The notes under the pieces: model-generated
What the model saw: the letters and a program-made list of their open reading frames with translations, nothing else
The model's database searches: none
What the model was told of the DNA's origin: nothing
Shown here: positions 33,316 through 44,771 of the stretch, one piece after another
Numbering within the stretch: position 1 is the first letter of the stretch
Layout of the letters: each line of letters begins with the position of its first letter
From: Corinectria fuckeliana
Taxonomy: Eukaryota; Ascomycota; Sordariomycetes; Hypocreales; Nectriaceae
Assembly (NCBI GenBank): GCA_019137255.1
Contig: WPDH01000055.1
Span: forward strand, 1 to 64,000
DNA length: 64,000 nt
Direction of reading: 5' to 3'
Translations under genes and position numbers: made by a program

Positions 33316-36300
33316 TCAAATGACAACCTCATCATCATCCGGGTCCTCAATGCTCGTCCGCCTCTTGGCCTCCTTGACCTCCACTGCCTTCTTGTCGTCG
33401 CCATCGCCCGCTTCATCCCCGAGCCCTCCAGACCTGCCATCGTTGGACCCCTCTCCCTCATTCTCCCTGTCCGTCTTGGAAAGTCCAAACGGCCACAGAC
33501 CGCTCAGACCTCTGGCATTTCCCTCCTTTGCCGGGTTGACAGCCAGAGGCCGCAAAACGAGTTTGTGGTCGTCTTCTGCCATGGCAAAATCCCCAAACTC
33601 ATCGTCATCGTCTTCATCACGTTCGTCGTCAGACTCGTTGCCATCCGTCGTCGTAGTCGTCGTCGTCGTCGTCGTCATACCTTTAGTCCTTACCACTCCT
33701 CGCCACCAAGAACCCCGCTCTCCGTCGTCGCCCTCTTCCTCCTCGTCGAGGTCCTCTTCCGTGTCCGCGAACGGGTCCGTGGGGTTCTCATCATCATCCT
33801 CCTCCTCGTCCTCATCGGCATGATGCAAGGTGGCAGAGGACGACTGTGTGGCTTGGCTACTCTTCTGGTGCATCGCCAGTCGGGCTGCAAGCTGGAGTCT
33901 CGCCCGCGAAGGCGGAACGTTCAACGGCGGGGGTGCCGGGGGAGGCGGCGGCGGGACGGACGGCGGCTCCATCGAGCCACCCGCATTGCTGAGGGGATCG
34001 GTGTAAGCTCGGAACTAAGACGAGAGTTAGTATGAGGCAGCCAAAACGACAAACGACACAAAGAAAGGTGAGCCAGCGGCGATGGACATCCTGTGTGAAC
34101 TCTGGCATCGCAGCACGATCCCCCGTTCCAATTCTTTCCTTCCGTATTCAGCCCTAATTCATTTCTTCCTCTGCCCTCATACATCTATACATGTCCCTCG
34201 TGTCTTGTCCGCAAGAGCTATCGTAACAAACATCTCATCCATCCGGTTCCGTACGCCAACTCTACAGCGCCTGCGAGTTTCTTAGGGAATTGCCTCGGAC
34301 AGAAATCTTAGAAGATCCTTGACAGGGATGTCCCCAAACGACTCGAGGTCGTAGAGGTCCATGCCGTCATCGCTTCGATCGTCCTCCGCTGCGGCGGCAT
34401 TGGTAGATGCCTGGTCGTATGCCTCGTATGTGTGTGCCCCTCTCTAAGGTTCACCCGGTCTCCTAACGTGCTCGATCTGTTCCGCTCGAGCTTGAGGCTC
34501 CCCAGATTCCGTTACACTCAACGCCGCTCCCTCTCCACCTAACTCCATGGGCGAGTCCATGATAACGTCCATCTCAGCTAGCTCGGGAGATTCTGCACGG
34601 GGAGGCTCGGGCGAGCCCATAATGACATCCTCGGGAGAGTCCACCGTGCCAATGCGTCCAAAAGAGTCCACGTCCGCATCGCCGTCACCATCGTCATTGG
34701 AGTCACCACTTACCTCGGAGTTTACGTCGTCGTCCCCTTCGCCGTCTTCGTCCTCCTCGTCACTGCTGCTGCCGAATCCAGACATCAATGTTCCGGCGCT
34801 AATGGTGAATGGACCAATGCCGTTGTTGGACTCCTCGCTCAGCTCGATCCCGCCGTTGAGGCCGGCTTCCGCCAGGGCGTTGGAGCCGCTGCTGGAGTTG
34901 TTGCCCAAGCCCGACAGGCCGACCCCGCCAAGGCCGCTGCCCCCCATGGCTCGATTTCCCAGGGCCGCATCCGGGCGTACACCACCGAGAATGGCATTAT
35001 CTCTCTCGCGGGTTTCCGCCAGCGCGCCTTCGACGTAGTTGATCCACTCCTGGCTCATGACGCTGTCCAGGACAGTCTCGGACAACAGCTCCGGCGGGTG
35101 TCGCTCGGTGAATTTGACTACTTCCTCGGCAATCAAAGTCAGGTGGCCCATGTACCCCATGCGCGTCTTGGTCTTGGCCTGAGACTCGTCACTGGCCTGC
35201 TGCCCGCTGATGATGGCACTCGTAATGTCCGCTGCTTCGAACAGGGAAACAGCCAGATTAGGGTTGTAGCCACGATCCATGGGGCCATTGAAAACCTGCT
35301 GAACAATGTCGTAGACCACATTGTGCAGAAAGTTGTTCCACGGATATCCAAAAAAGAATGACTAGTCGTGTTAGAAAAGTACAGGTCACCGGTGAAGCCA
35401 AGTGACTTACTAAAATTGTTGGCACAACGCGATACTCGACAAATTGCATCTTCAAGTAATCTCCCACAACTGGTTGCGCACCAGCAGACAGTGTGGACTG
35501 GTCTTCTGATTGTGAGATGTCAACTGGTACCGCCTTTGTCTCAGTGGCCAAGGAATCGCCGCTTGTATCAGCTCGTGCCTCGGCAGCCAACTTGTCTGCT
35601 ACCTGAGGGGGCCTATCGGCTCCGGATTCGGGGGCTGGCGGGGCAGAGAACAGCGGCGCCGGGGTGTCCTCGGGGTGCGGAAACAGAGCATCAGCTTTCG
35701 CGAGAGGGTCGGTCTCGGCCGGAACGTCCGTGGACTCGGTCTTGACTTCAGGCTCAGAGGGCGCCGGTGTCAACACGACGGAAGAGGTTGATCCATCGTC
35801 GGTCAGGGCTTTCTCGACATCCTGTACCTCGAACGGATTGGCAAGTTCCGAACTGGCATCCTCAGTCTTCTTTTCTGCAGACTCGGGCTCGAGAGGCTTC
35901 TCAGCAGATGCAGGTTCCGCGGCCGTGGGCTTTGTGGGCGAGAGAGGGGCGACCACCAGGTCCGGCTCTTCGAACTGTGCTGCATTGACCTTACCAAGGC
36001 CAGCGGCAAAGTCAAGAGGGCTCAGAGGCTCGTCCACAAAGTCATCCTCGTCCTTTATAGAGGGACCATGGTGGATATCGACCTCGGCCTTGACAAACTC
36101 GTGGGAAGTATCCTCGCTCATTTCCTTGCTGGGCTCCACCTCCTCGAATCCATCGTCGTCGGCATTGGTGACCTCAAGGCGCCGGCTCTCTTCGGGGGCA
36201 GCCTGGGGCCGTCGCATCGTCAGGTCATCGGCCGCAGCGTCCTCCTCCTTAAGGGGGACAAGCTTTCCCTCGTCCCGCAGGCGGCGGCGTTGGGCGTCCC

Positions 36301-37623
36301 GCACTGCAATGATCTCCTCGGCGCCCGGCTCGTTCAAGAGCCCCATGTTGCTACAGTGCAGGAGCTCTGCCATCAGCTCGCAGGTCTTGAAGCGATCAAA
36401 ACCCAGGGGCTCCAGTTTCTCGCCGAACGTAGAGTCGATTTTATTCTTGTGAGAAGGAGCCTTCATAATCAGACTCATGAACTTTGGCACGTTCTGGGCG
36501 AACAACCGCAGAAGGGTTCCCAGATAGATGGGATCGCGGCTGGACGGGACGACGGCGTTGGCTTCGGTGCCCATGTCTGGGTCATAGTCGGAGTTGTTCT
36601 TTCGAATTACCTCGATAATGATGCCGACGCCGACGGTGAGGGGATTGCCACCGCCCAGCATGTACTGGACAAGCTGCTCAACGCAAGGCTTGGAAACCAG
36701 CTGGCGGGTCAGCTCGTTGGGGCCGATGCACTGTTGCTCGTTCTGGGAGGCGTTGGCGGAAATGGTAATGATGGCCTTGATAAAGTCGCCGGCGGCAGTC
36801 TGAACGACCCAGTTGTTCTTGGGGCTGAGGCAGGTAAGGAGCGTCGGAATAATGTCCTTGGAGTAGAGCCACTGGAGGAAGATGAGTTGGAGGACGCAAC
36901 AGTGTGGAAGGATGCACATACCTCGACGACGCCCTGGCCACCATCACTGCGATCGAGGGCGATGATCTTGAGAAGGAGGTCCATGATCATGGGACATTCG
37001 ACATGTTTGAGCAGATCGGGGACGACATCCGGAAGGCTCATCAAGAGCTCCATCATGTCCTCCGTCTTCTTCTCGAACAGAGACTCGTTGACCTTTGTGA
37101 AATAGCTCGCCTGCAGCGGGTCAAGCGGGGCGGGGCGCGAAAGGAACATCCAGAAGTCCCGGATCAGCTGGCGGTTCTCGGCGAGGGCCTCATAGACGGA
37201 CCAAGTGTCGGAGCTGAGGACCTCGCAGGCGACAAACGCATAGCGGTTGCGCTTCTTCTCCGACTCCTCCTCTTCGTCGAGGCCAGGGTCGGTGGCGCGG
37301 GAGGAAGCGCGCGGTCGGGAGAAGGGCAAAATGCGGTTCTTGGCCTTTTCGTCGTCGTCGGCAGTGGAAGCGGCAGCAGCGTCGTCTTGATCTGCGGGGT
37401 CGACCGCTGGCTTGGGGGTTTCTAGCTTGGGGGCGACGACATATTCGAGCAGGCACTCGAGGACCTTGTCCTCGCGCAGGTACTCGATGAGTTTCGTGTT
37501 GTGCTGCTTGAGCTCTTGGATCAGGTCGCTCTCGTCGAGCAGCTCCTCGAGGGTGAAGTCGGGTTTGTCGAGGATGGTGTCGATTGTGGAGATGTTGGCG
37601 AAGCCGCCAAACCTCCAAAACAT
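33316..37623 (-). CDS. SAPS-domain protein (Sit4/PP6 phosphatase-associated)
   Basis: This is a regulatory partner of the Sit4/PP6-type protein phosphatase, acting in the cell cycle and nutrient signalling (S. cerevisiae Sap155/185/190, S. pombe Ekc1). Exons inferred: 37623-36922, 36871-35411, 35361 to about 34447, and 34014-33316. Introns of 50 nt (GTATGT..CCAG) and 49 nt (GTAAGT..CTAG) are clear. The protein opens MFWRFGGFANISTIDTILDK, typical of the family. SAPS segments such as GVVEWLYSKDIIPTLL and SFFFGYPWNNFLHNVVYDIV read across the splices. The C-terminal part is acidic and Ser-rich, then proline-rich (PPPPPPAPPPLN), with a run of ten Thr. The last junction is unresolved: after RRPGEP the frame meets TAG (34444-34446) with no good donor, yet the next exon begins at a clean acceptor (CTAAC..TTAG, 34015). 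The product would be about 1258 aa if exons 3 and 4 join. It transcribes away from mrp10. Confidence 0.85.
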
Positions 37624-38874
37624 GGTGACGGGACTATGCCGCGGCGCTGGACGGGCAGCACCGGGATGTGAGGCGGGGGATGTGTGAGATAAGTCGGGAG
37701 CGATGTCGAGAAGAATGGACCATGTAATCAGGACACGGTCGGCATGGGGAGGACCAGGCCTAGGTGGGCTGGCTGGCAGTTGGCGGTTGGCAAGCGGCCA
37801 GGCGGACACTGGACAGTGAGGGTTGGGTCAGGGGGTTGGACGCGGAGTCGCAGAGGGAAAATGCGATGCGCGAGAGGAGCGGCGAGAATGGCAGAGGCCC
37901 GTCTAGGGCATTCCGGAATGCCTAGGGCAAGATGCTTCGCCTGGAGGAGCTGCGCTGAGAAGAAGAGAGAGGCTCGCGCGGGACGCGGGTCGCGGGTCGC
38001 GGGAGGCCTGGTGATGGTGAGAAAGTGTGATGGTGAGGAACCCGTGAGAGCGAAGACGAGATAGGGCAACGGTGATGTCAGCCTGTCGCTTCACAGCGAG
38101 AGGAGGAGTGGGCAGTCAGACAAACAGTAGAGTGGTGGGTGGGCGATGGTGTGGGTGTGGGCGGGCTTGGGCAGTTGGGCGGCGGGAGGGCGGAAGCGAG
38201 CGGCAGCGACAGCGAGTAGCAGCTCGAGTAAGCAGGAATGCAGTAAGAGTCAGTGGGAAGCCAGTGGGAAGCCAGTAGAATCAAGGAACCGCAGCAGCAA
38301 TCACAGCGGTGCTAGCATTGATCAGAGGCTTTAGAGAGCGGCGCAAAGAGGCTGCAAGGGCTGCAACACCGACACACACACGCACACATAGCACTGACAA
38401 CTTGCGGTAGAAGAACTCGCACACACGCGATGCACACGGCGTCAAGGCGAAATCGGCACCACTAGTGACAAGGTCGGCAGTCGACCAGGGGCGGATATGG
38501 CGGCTGCAGCCCAATTCTTCACGCTTTGAGGTCAAGCGCTCTCAATCGGGGAATCAGGCGTGTGTATTCGAGTCGTGCGTGCTGTGTGTGGGGGGGGAAG
38601 AAGGCGGGGGCGTTAAAAAAGATTAGGTACCTAATAATTAGGCCTAAGCTGTTAAGGTACTAAGTAAGAGGGGGAGTGTGAGTGAGGTTCGTTAATGGAA
38701 GCCTCAATATTGTAGTTGCCAGAATAATCAACTGAATTCTCTTCTATTCTCAGTTACTACTAGTAGTACGATCGAACGTTATGTACTCGAGTATCAACAA
38801 GGCTGCACGTAGATCACAGTAAAATTACTTATGTATGCACAGCTGGTGCCATTTGTTAACTTACTTTTCCTTAT
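37624..38874. other. upstream region of the SAPS gene
   Basis: No gene is seen. The part next to the SAPS start is GC-rich and probably promoter and leader. After about 38600 the sequence becomes AT-rich, leading into an inserted inverted-repeat element. Confidence 0.55.
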
Positions 38875-39178
38875 GAGTTGTGCTATTCCAGCTGTATAAT
38901 ATTTCTAGTCAGGCTGTATGTTACATTTTGCATGCTTATTTGGGGTTTCAATCTTTTCTTCACTCTAGGATTGTCTCGTTATTAATAATAATAGAACTGT
39001 TAGAGCACCAGGGCATCAAGGCATTAGAGTGTTAGAGCGTTATGGAGTTTGGGCGTCAGGGAGTCAGGGTATTAATAAAGCATTAGGGAGTCAGGACTGC
39101 GATAAAGCGAATGGCATAGATAGGCCTACCGGCCTACCTAGTAGGAAGTGTGAGTTTACAGCCCGAATAGCACAACTC
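38875..39178 (+). mobile_element. MITE copy 1 (hAT-like, 304 bp)
   Basis: The element starts GAGTTGTGCTATTC and ends GAATAGCACAACTC; the termini are inverted over 22 bp with two mismatches (the left end reads CCAGC where the right end implies CGGGC). It is flanked by a perfect 8-bp direct repeat, TTCCTTAT, at 38867-38874 and 39179-39186, which is a target-site duplication. The interior is AT-rich and non-coding, with short runs such as TTAGAGCGTTATG. A second copy, reversed, lies at 49692-49975 and aligns along most of its length. An 8-bp duplication with short inverted termini fits a non-autonomous hAT-type element. It is not mimp-like, since those duplicate TA. Confidence 0.88.
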
Positions 39179-39784
39179 TTCCTTATTTAGGTCTTTGTAC
39201 CCGATTTGTCCTGATGAAGCCTGGCAGTCCTACGAATACTGTAGATTATCTACATCTCGGCGAGTAAGCAAATCGATCTTGTCTCAAGCCGTTGTCGGTC
39301 ACCCAAACACATCGCGCTTCCTACGATATCATAGCACGTCGTGACTGTCTCAACCTTGAGTTTACAATTTACAGCAGGCGCGGAAACGGCCCCGGCACGT
39401 GTCTCCACTGAAACGTTTGGCCGGGTACGGAACCGGCCGGATACACCGAGATTTCTTCGTACCTCTCCCCCGCCATCATGGTGGGAATACTTCACATTAC
39501 ACACATACACTAGTAGGTGTAGGTACTGGTAGGTAGTTGATTAACCGTCAGCTAACAGTGCATGCTCCGATTCCCCATTCCCGACAATATCCCGCCTCAC
39601 CGCCCGCACGTGACCCCTGGGACCTCCCCAAACCTTTCACTTCCCAACCGCCAAACTGCCGCCCATAATCGCGAGAGAGCTCAACCGGAGGAGCCCAAAA
39701 ACACCCTCTCCCCGCCGCGCGAACAGCCTCAATTGGGCCCTCGACGACGACTCTCAGCTACTCCCCTGTGGAACAAGCCCAGCC
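39179..39784. other. upstream region of mrp10
   Basis: No gene is seen between the MITE and the mrp10 start. The 200 bp before the ATG are CA/CCG-rich and probably hold its leader. Confidence 0.5.
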
Positions 39785-40153
39785 ATGACCGGCCGCCACA
39801 AGGCCATCCGGCTGCCGCCCCTCAAGGCGCTGCGCGTGCACAACCCCAAGCGAGCCGTCGAGAACCCGTGCATCGCCATCATGTCGAGCGTCCTCGGTAC
39901 GTCCCGCCCCCCCCCNNCCCCCCCCCCCCCCCCCCCCCCCCTCACTCCACCACGTCATGTCCCTCGCCGATTAACCCATAAACAAGCATGCTGGGCTTCC
40001 GCGGGCTATACCGCCACCGGCTGCGCAGCCATCGAGAACCAGCTGCGCCGATGCATGGACGGCCCGCCTGCTGCGCCTGCGCCGGCGAACACCATCAACT
40101 ACCACCTAGCGCGCATGCAAAAGTATATGACCAGCCCGAAGAAGAGTAAATAA
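39785..40153 (+). CDS. mrp10: mitochondrial small-subunit ribosomal protein mS37 (Mrp10), twin CX9C
   Basis: This is a component of the mitochondrial 37S ribosomal subunit, imported by the Mia40 disulfide relay. Two exons, 39785-39896 and 39987-40153, encode 92 aa. The 90-nt intron starts GTACGT, has a GATTAAC branch site and ends AACAAG, and it contains a poly-C tract with an N gap. The spliced product shows two CX9C pairs: C-IAIMSSVLA-C and C-AAIENQLRR-C. It has a basic N-terminus (TGRHKAIRLPPLKALR) and the C-terminal NTINYHLARM typical of Mrp10. The intron's true length is uncertain because of the gap, but the splice ends are clear. It is convergent with cdc24. Confidence 0.9.
   Translation: MTGRHKAIRLPPLKALRVHNPKRAVENPCIAIMSSVLGTSRPPXXPPPPPPPLTPPRHVPRRLTHKQACWASAGYTATGCAAIENQLRRCMDGPPAAPAPANTINYHLARMQKYMTSPKKSK
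39907..39941. repeat. poly-C tract with N gap in the mrp10 intron
   Basis: A C homopolymer of at least 33 bases is interrupted by two Ns at 39916-39917. The Ns mark unresolved length. A second tract of the same kind is at 63183. Confidence 0.9.
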
Positions 40154-41507
40154 TGGGGGAGGGGATTGGATGAGGTTCGGAGGGAGGTTGTACGATGCCG
40201 AGTGGTTCGCCGCGCGAAGGGGAAAGCAACGGGAATTGCAAGCGGTATAGAATGCATTTAAAGGGCGTTGGTCGAACGAAGCTATGCTTGAATTGTACAA
40301 CACGGCCCGGACGCAGCACGGGAAATGAAGAGGTGGGAGTGTACATTTAGCGCTGTACAACACAACACAAAACGAACGAAATAATCTCGCAAAGATGCTG
40401 CCCTGCAAGATATGCTTCCTTCGGGACCCTCCACTGCCATGTCCACGGACATCGCTCGCTCTCTACCCAGCGCCAACACCATCCCACGCCCGGCCGACGA
40501 TCATGTAAAGAAAGAAGAATGAGACCCTAACGCCGCCGGCTACGCAGCGCCCTAGACGTACTTAGGTAAAGCCAGCCCCCCATCACCATCACCAGCCCTT
40601 ATAGAGGTCCTCTGGGGGCCCTCCGGGAGCGACATTAAAAGGTAATTATTAGAGTTATATACTGGCTAGCAAATACTGACCCTTTCTTTACTGTCTGTCT
40701 ATGACTGACGCTGACTTGCTTGCTTACTTACTTACTGGCTGAGCATATAGGAACTTAAGACCAACAGCCGAACAGTACTTTCTTAGCGTGAACCGAGTCG
40801 ACCTCACGTTAATACATAGGCGTGTAAAGGTGAAATCTACCGTTCTGTTCCGGGTTTACCAAATAGCCTGAACACGAGGCCGAAAGCGGAAAAAATGAAG
40901 AATATAAATAGGTGCTCCAAATAGCTACGCCCAATGTCAATAGTAGCGCCATATCCCATGAAGTACTAATAAGAATATAAACAAATAATTTCAAAGCCCA
41001 GCAACAAAAAGATGTCCCAACAAAGACGCGACACAGTTCCCGATGATGATACTTCGGTGTTAAGCCCAAAAAAGGGGAGGAAAATCCCATTGGGCCTGAC
41101 ACTGTTCGTTGAGGCCGCAGACGCCACCTGCGACACAGATCCGTACGCAATGCTAGGCATTGGACACCAAAAGAAAATCCGCGCTGCAGATCGCCGGGAA
41201 CCCAAGAAAGAGCCAAAAAGTCGCCGGAGGGCAGTCCGGGTTTGCGTCGAGAAGAAACGCGGAAGGTCGGTATATCAAATACTTATAAAAAAAAGTTGGT
41301 GCAAGTCGTTGCCATGTCGTGTCTATATGATTGATGCCGCTCGCTCATACGCCCTCGATCATTCGTTACCGTGCCTTAGATCATAGTCAAAATAAAGATG
41401 AGTGTTCCATGCGCCGAAAATGCGTATGATCCGCGGGTATCCTAGCACAATGCACCGTCAACTTCCCCAGTCATCCCTATATGAGGAAATGGGCGAGTTC
41501 CTAGCGA
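40154..41507. other. convergent intergenic region mrp10/cdc24
   Basis: This is the 3' region of both neighbours. A plus-strand frame of 124 codons at 41012-41386 has no recognisable domain and lies in probable cdc24 downstream sequence. I see no other feature. Confidence 0.55.
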
Positions 41508-44500
41508 TTAGGAAGTGTCGCCGACGCAGAAGAGCTCTATCTCTCCTACGCCGCCAGAGTACATATTCCTCACGCCTTCGCGCCATTCCATAAAGGCAAT
41601 TTGGATGTCGTCGTCGCTTTCGATTGTCACGAAATCACCGTCTTCATCACGGTACCGCAGCTTGAGCATTCCCTTGCCGATGCTGCTGTTTGTGAACCGC
41701 GCGAGCTTTGCATCGATACGGTCGATGAGGGATTGGTACGTGATGTTGAAAGGCACAACGAGGGTAACATAGTTGCCCGTCTCGCAGTTGACGCGTACTT
41801 TGAGCTGAGTCGGAAGGGGTAGGTCAGGAGTAGGTGGCGGCGCTTGCATGGCTGGGTGAGCTCCTCCAATGCCCACGGCGGGAGACGCGGTCCGGGAGTT
41901 GGCGGCAGCGGCATCAACTCGCAGGGGGTTTGCGGCCTGGTTAGGAGTGTTGCCGCGGGAGTAGACTGGCTGTGTTGGGAACTGGGCCATGGTGCCTCCG
42001 AGGCTTCCTGAGTGTTGGTGCATTCGCTCCCGTTGGGCGCCGGGACTGTTCGTATGGGATCGCATGGGCGCGTCGTTCCTCGGGGACCCAGACTGAGCTC
42101 TGGGCACGTGGCTGTCGTGGCCAGGGTGCAGATGCTGCGGAATTCCAGGCACGGCCGGGATGCTGCCCTGACTTGGCTGCCGAGTTCGCGGCATGCCGGG
42201 GCCGTTGATATCGGGCGTGCTGTAAGATCGGCTCCGCTGTTGCTGGGCGGCCGTCTGGCTCTGCGAAGCCATCGCTGGAAGGGACGGTCCCCTGGGATTC
42301 CGCCCGTTCGTCGCATGCGGGTTTGGAGAGCTTCCGTCACGAGACGGGGCGCGAGGCATGGCCGGGGCCGTGTATCGGTTGCTGTCTTCCCACACCGGCT
42401 GCGGGGTGCCCGACTTGGAGAAGCCATAGTTGGGCGTCGAGAACATTCCACTAGTGGTGCTGGTTCGAGATGACGCGGGCGATTCTGCGACAGGGGAGAA
42501 GTAGCTGTCACCAGGCCAGGCTCCAGGAGAGTAGGCACCGGTAGCCTGGGTCTGCAGGCTGAGCGGAGCCGGCGGCGCCGGCATGGGGAATCGTGGCGGC
42601 GCCCGGATCATGCCAGCCAGAGAGAGGGTGCTCTCTCCTGTTCCTGCCCTCTGCCGCAAGTTGCTGCTAGAAGCGGTCCGAGGCATCGTACCGGCCATCG
42701 AGTGGGTAGGCATGGGAAATTGGGCGGGAGCCGTCGCCGGGCCATACTCGTCCTCGTCCTCATCCTCGTCACCCTGTAGGTACGGGTTCTCCAAGCCACC
42801 GGCCTGGTCCCTGGTCCAGGCGAAGTCGGGCGCTGCGTTTCCGGCCATTGCCGAAGTTCGCGGCACGTTTTCCTTCCTCTGAATCTCAAGCGCAGCAGCC
42901 CATCTCTTCATCATCTCCTCCTGCGTGAACTTGATGGTAAAGTTCTCGACGCCAGGATCGCCCTTCCACCAAATTTGGACACTATGAGAGCCTGGGTCTG
43001 GGTCAGCACAGCCATCCGAGACAGCCACGCCTGGAAAAGGACACACTTACCGGGTTTCGAAAGAGACACAATATCCGTCACATTAGTCATGAAAATCCTG
43101 CCCTTGAGTTGAAGTCTGGCAGTCCGGTTCCGGACCTTGGGCCCCTGCGACCTTGTCTTGTCTTTCTTTTCCTTGCTCTTGTTTGGGTAAATTTCCTTGC
43201 AGCAGAGGAGGATACATTCGAACAGGTAGATCTCGTACTGGAGAGATAGTTAGCAGAAGCACCCAGATACTTGAGTGGTAAAAACGTACGTCCTTTTCCT
43301 GGTCGTTCTTCCCCGTGATGACGCCGTACACGCCATGCATGAGGAGCTTGCCAAACTGCTCCACCTTGTGGCTCTTCCAGTCGTCTACGCGACCGATGAG
43401 GTCTTCAAGTGCTTCGTCGAGAAGATCCCGATTCACGGCATCGTTGGCTTTGTGCAACACCCGCTCGGCAGCTTCGCAGCCGGCAAGAAGATCCGCCTTG
43501 ACCTCCTCGTCCTCGCTTTTCTTGTTCAAATCCTGTGACAATGTTAGCTGCTTGTTTTGGGTTGGCATTCACATCGTGTACCTTGAGCAGGAGTGGATAT
43601 TTCACCAATCGCTGCATGGGCTTCAGCAAGAAACCGTCCAACGTGTTGAAGTCGGTCGCCACTGGGTGATCTGAAGTTTGAATCTTGTCGAAGGCTTGAT
43701 TGGCGATCTGAGCAGCCTTGCGCTGGTTCGCGATAAAGGGCTGGTAGATGTCAAAGGCGTCCTCGTACATGACAAAGGGCGCTCCCCACCGCTGGTTCGC
43801 GATGGGCATCGAGTTCGTCGTCTCGACTCGGATCAGGAACCGGCGCTGGAAATCGAGGATTGCGTTGATGTTAAGGAAGATTTGATGAACACTATCGCCG
43901 GGAATGGCACCCTTCTCCTCCAGCGTCCTCTTCAGATCGTGCAAGTTCTCCAAGTCTTGGACATATTTGCGCTCGGTGTCGACTAGTTCCTTAATGATGT
44001 GATCTCGGTAGGTCATCGCCAAGCCCGGGCCGGCTTCAACTTCGTCCTCGGGGTATGGTTGTAGCTTTATCAAGCGACCGCGCTGCTCGGCGAGGTCGAG
44101 AACATAGTTGACAACTTGGGTTACCTGGGGTTCAGAGGTTAGCAGCTGTGAGAGCAAACTTTCGGAAGTGTCCCGGGGAGCATGTTGCGCAAACGAACCT
44201 TGACGAAACCACTGGTATCATTGCCCATCAAGTCAGTAATGACAAAGCTCTCAGTGGGAGGGACCTTGAGCTCCTTCATGCAGGCCTGGACAAATTTGAA
44301 GATGGCAATCTTGGATTTCTTGGACTCGTTGGCACCGGCATCCTCCACCTTGAGTTCGATAGCAGGCTGCAGGCAGTTGTAGATGGCAAGAAGAGGGTAT
44401 CCTGTGCGGAAAAGGTTCCATAGGGGATCGACGGGGTCGTAAGGATCGAGCTGCTCCAGGTAGGGGTCGAAGCCCGGGACCTGGGCAAGGCGCTGCTTGA

Positions 44501-44771
44501 GGGAGATGCAGATCTGGTAGAGAGAGCGGGAGGCATCGGCCTTTTGGTTGATGATGTTGGCAGTCGCGAGCACGGGGCCGCCATTCTGTGGGATGGTGGC
44601 GGAGCTGGAGAGGGAGCTCAGGGACGTGGTAGAACCGGCGACTGCAGTTGAGCCCGAGAGTTGGCTAGCACGCGGCGCATGGTTCATGATGGTCTGTGGC
44701 AGGCCGCCGAATCCGTTGGAGCTTTGGAAGACCGGGGCCGTGTTAGTTCGTAGCAGCGTGGCATGGGCCAT
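41508..44771 (-). CDS. cdc24: Cdc24, guanine-nucleotide exchange factor for Cdc42
   Basis: Cdc24 activates the Rho-type GTPase Cdc42 at sites of polarised growth and binds the scaffold Bem1. Five exons are inferred: 44771-44199, 44124-43582, 43532-43290, 43237-43051 and 42991-41508. Introns are 74, 49, 52 and 59 nt, all GT..AG, giving 1009 aa. Domain order is canonical: N-terminal calponin-homology-like CDC24 region (about 95-215), DH/RhoGEF domain (about 225-420; YRDHIIKELVDTERKYVQDL and LLKPMQRLVKYPLLLK), PH domain (about 440-600; YEIYLFECILLCCKE), a long Ser/Pro/Gln-rich linker, and a C-terminal PB1 domain (about 905-1009) with the acidic OPCA motif DEDGDFVTIESDDDIQIAF. The ATG at 44771 (MAHATLLRTNTAP) is preferred; an in-frame ATG at 44951 would add a proline-rich 60 residues. 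It is a core gene with nothing odd in it. Confidence 0.93.

Noticed and set aside
33301..34035. 244-codon plus-strand frame
   Set aside because: It is antisense to the acidic, low-complexity terminal exon of the SAPS gene.
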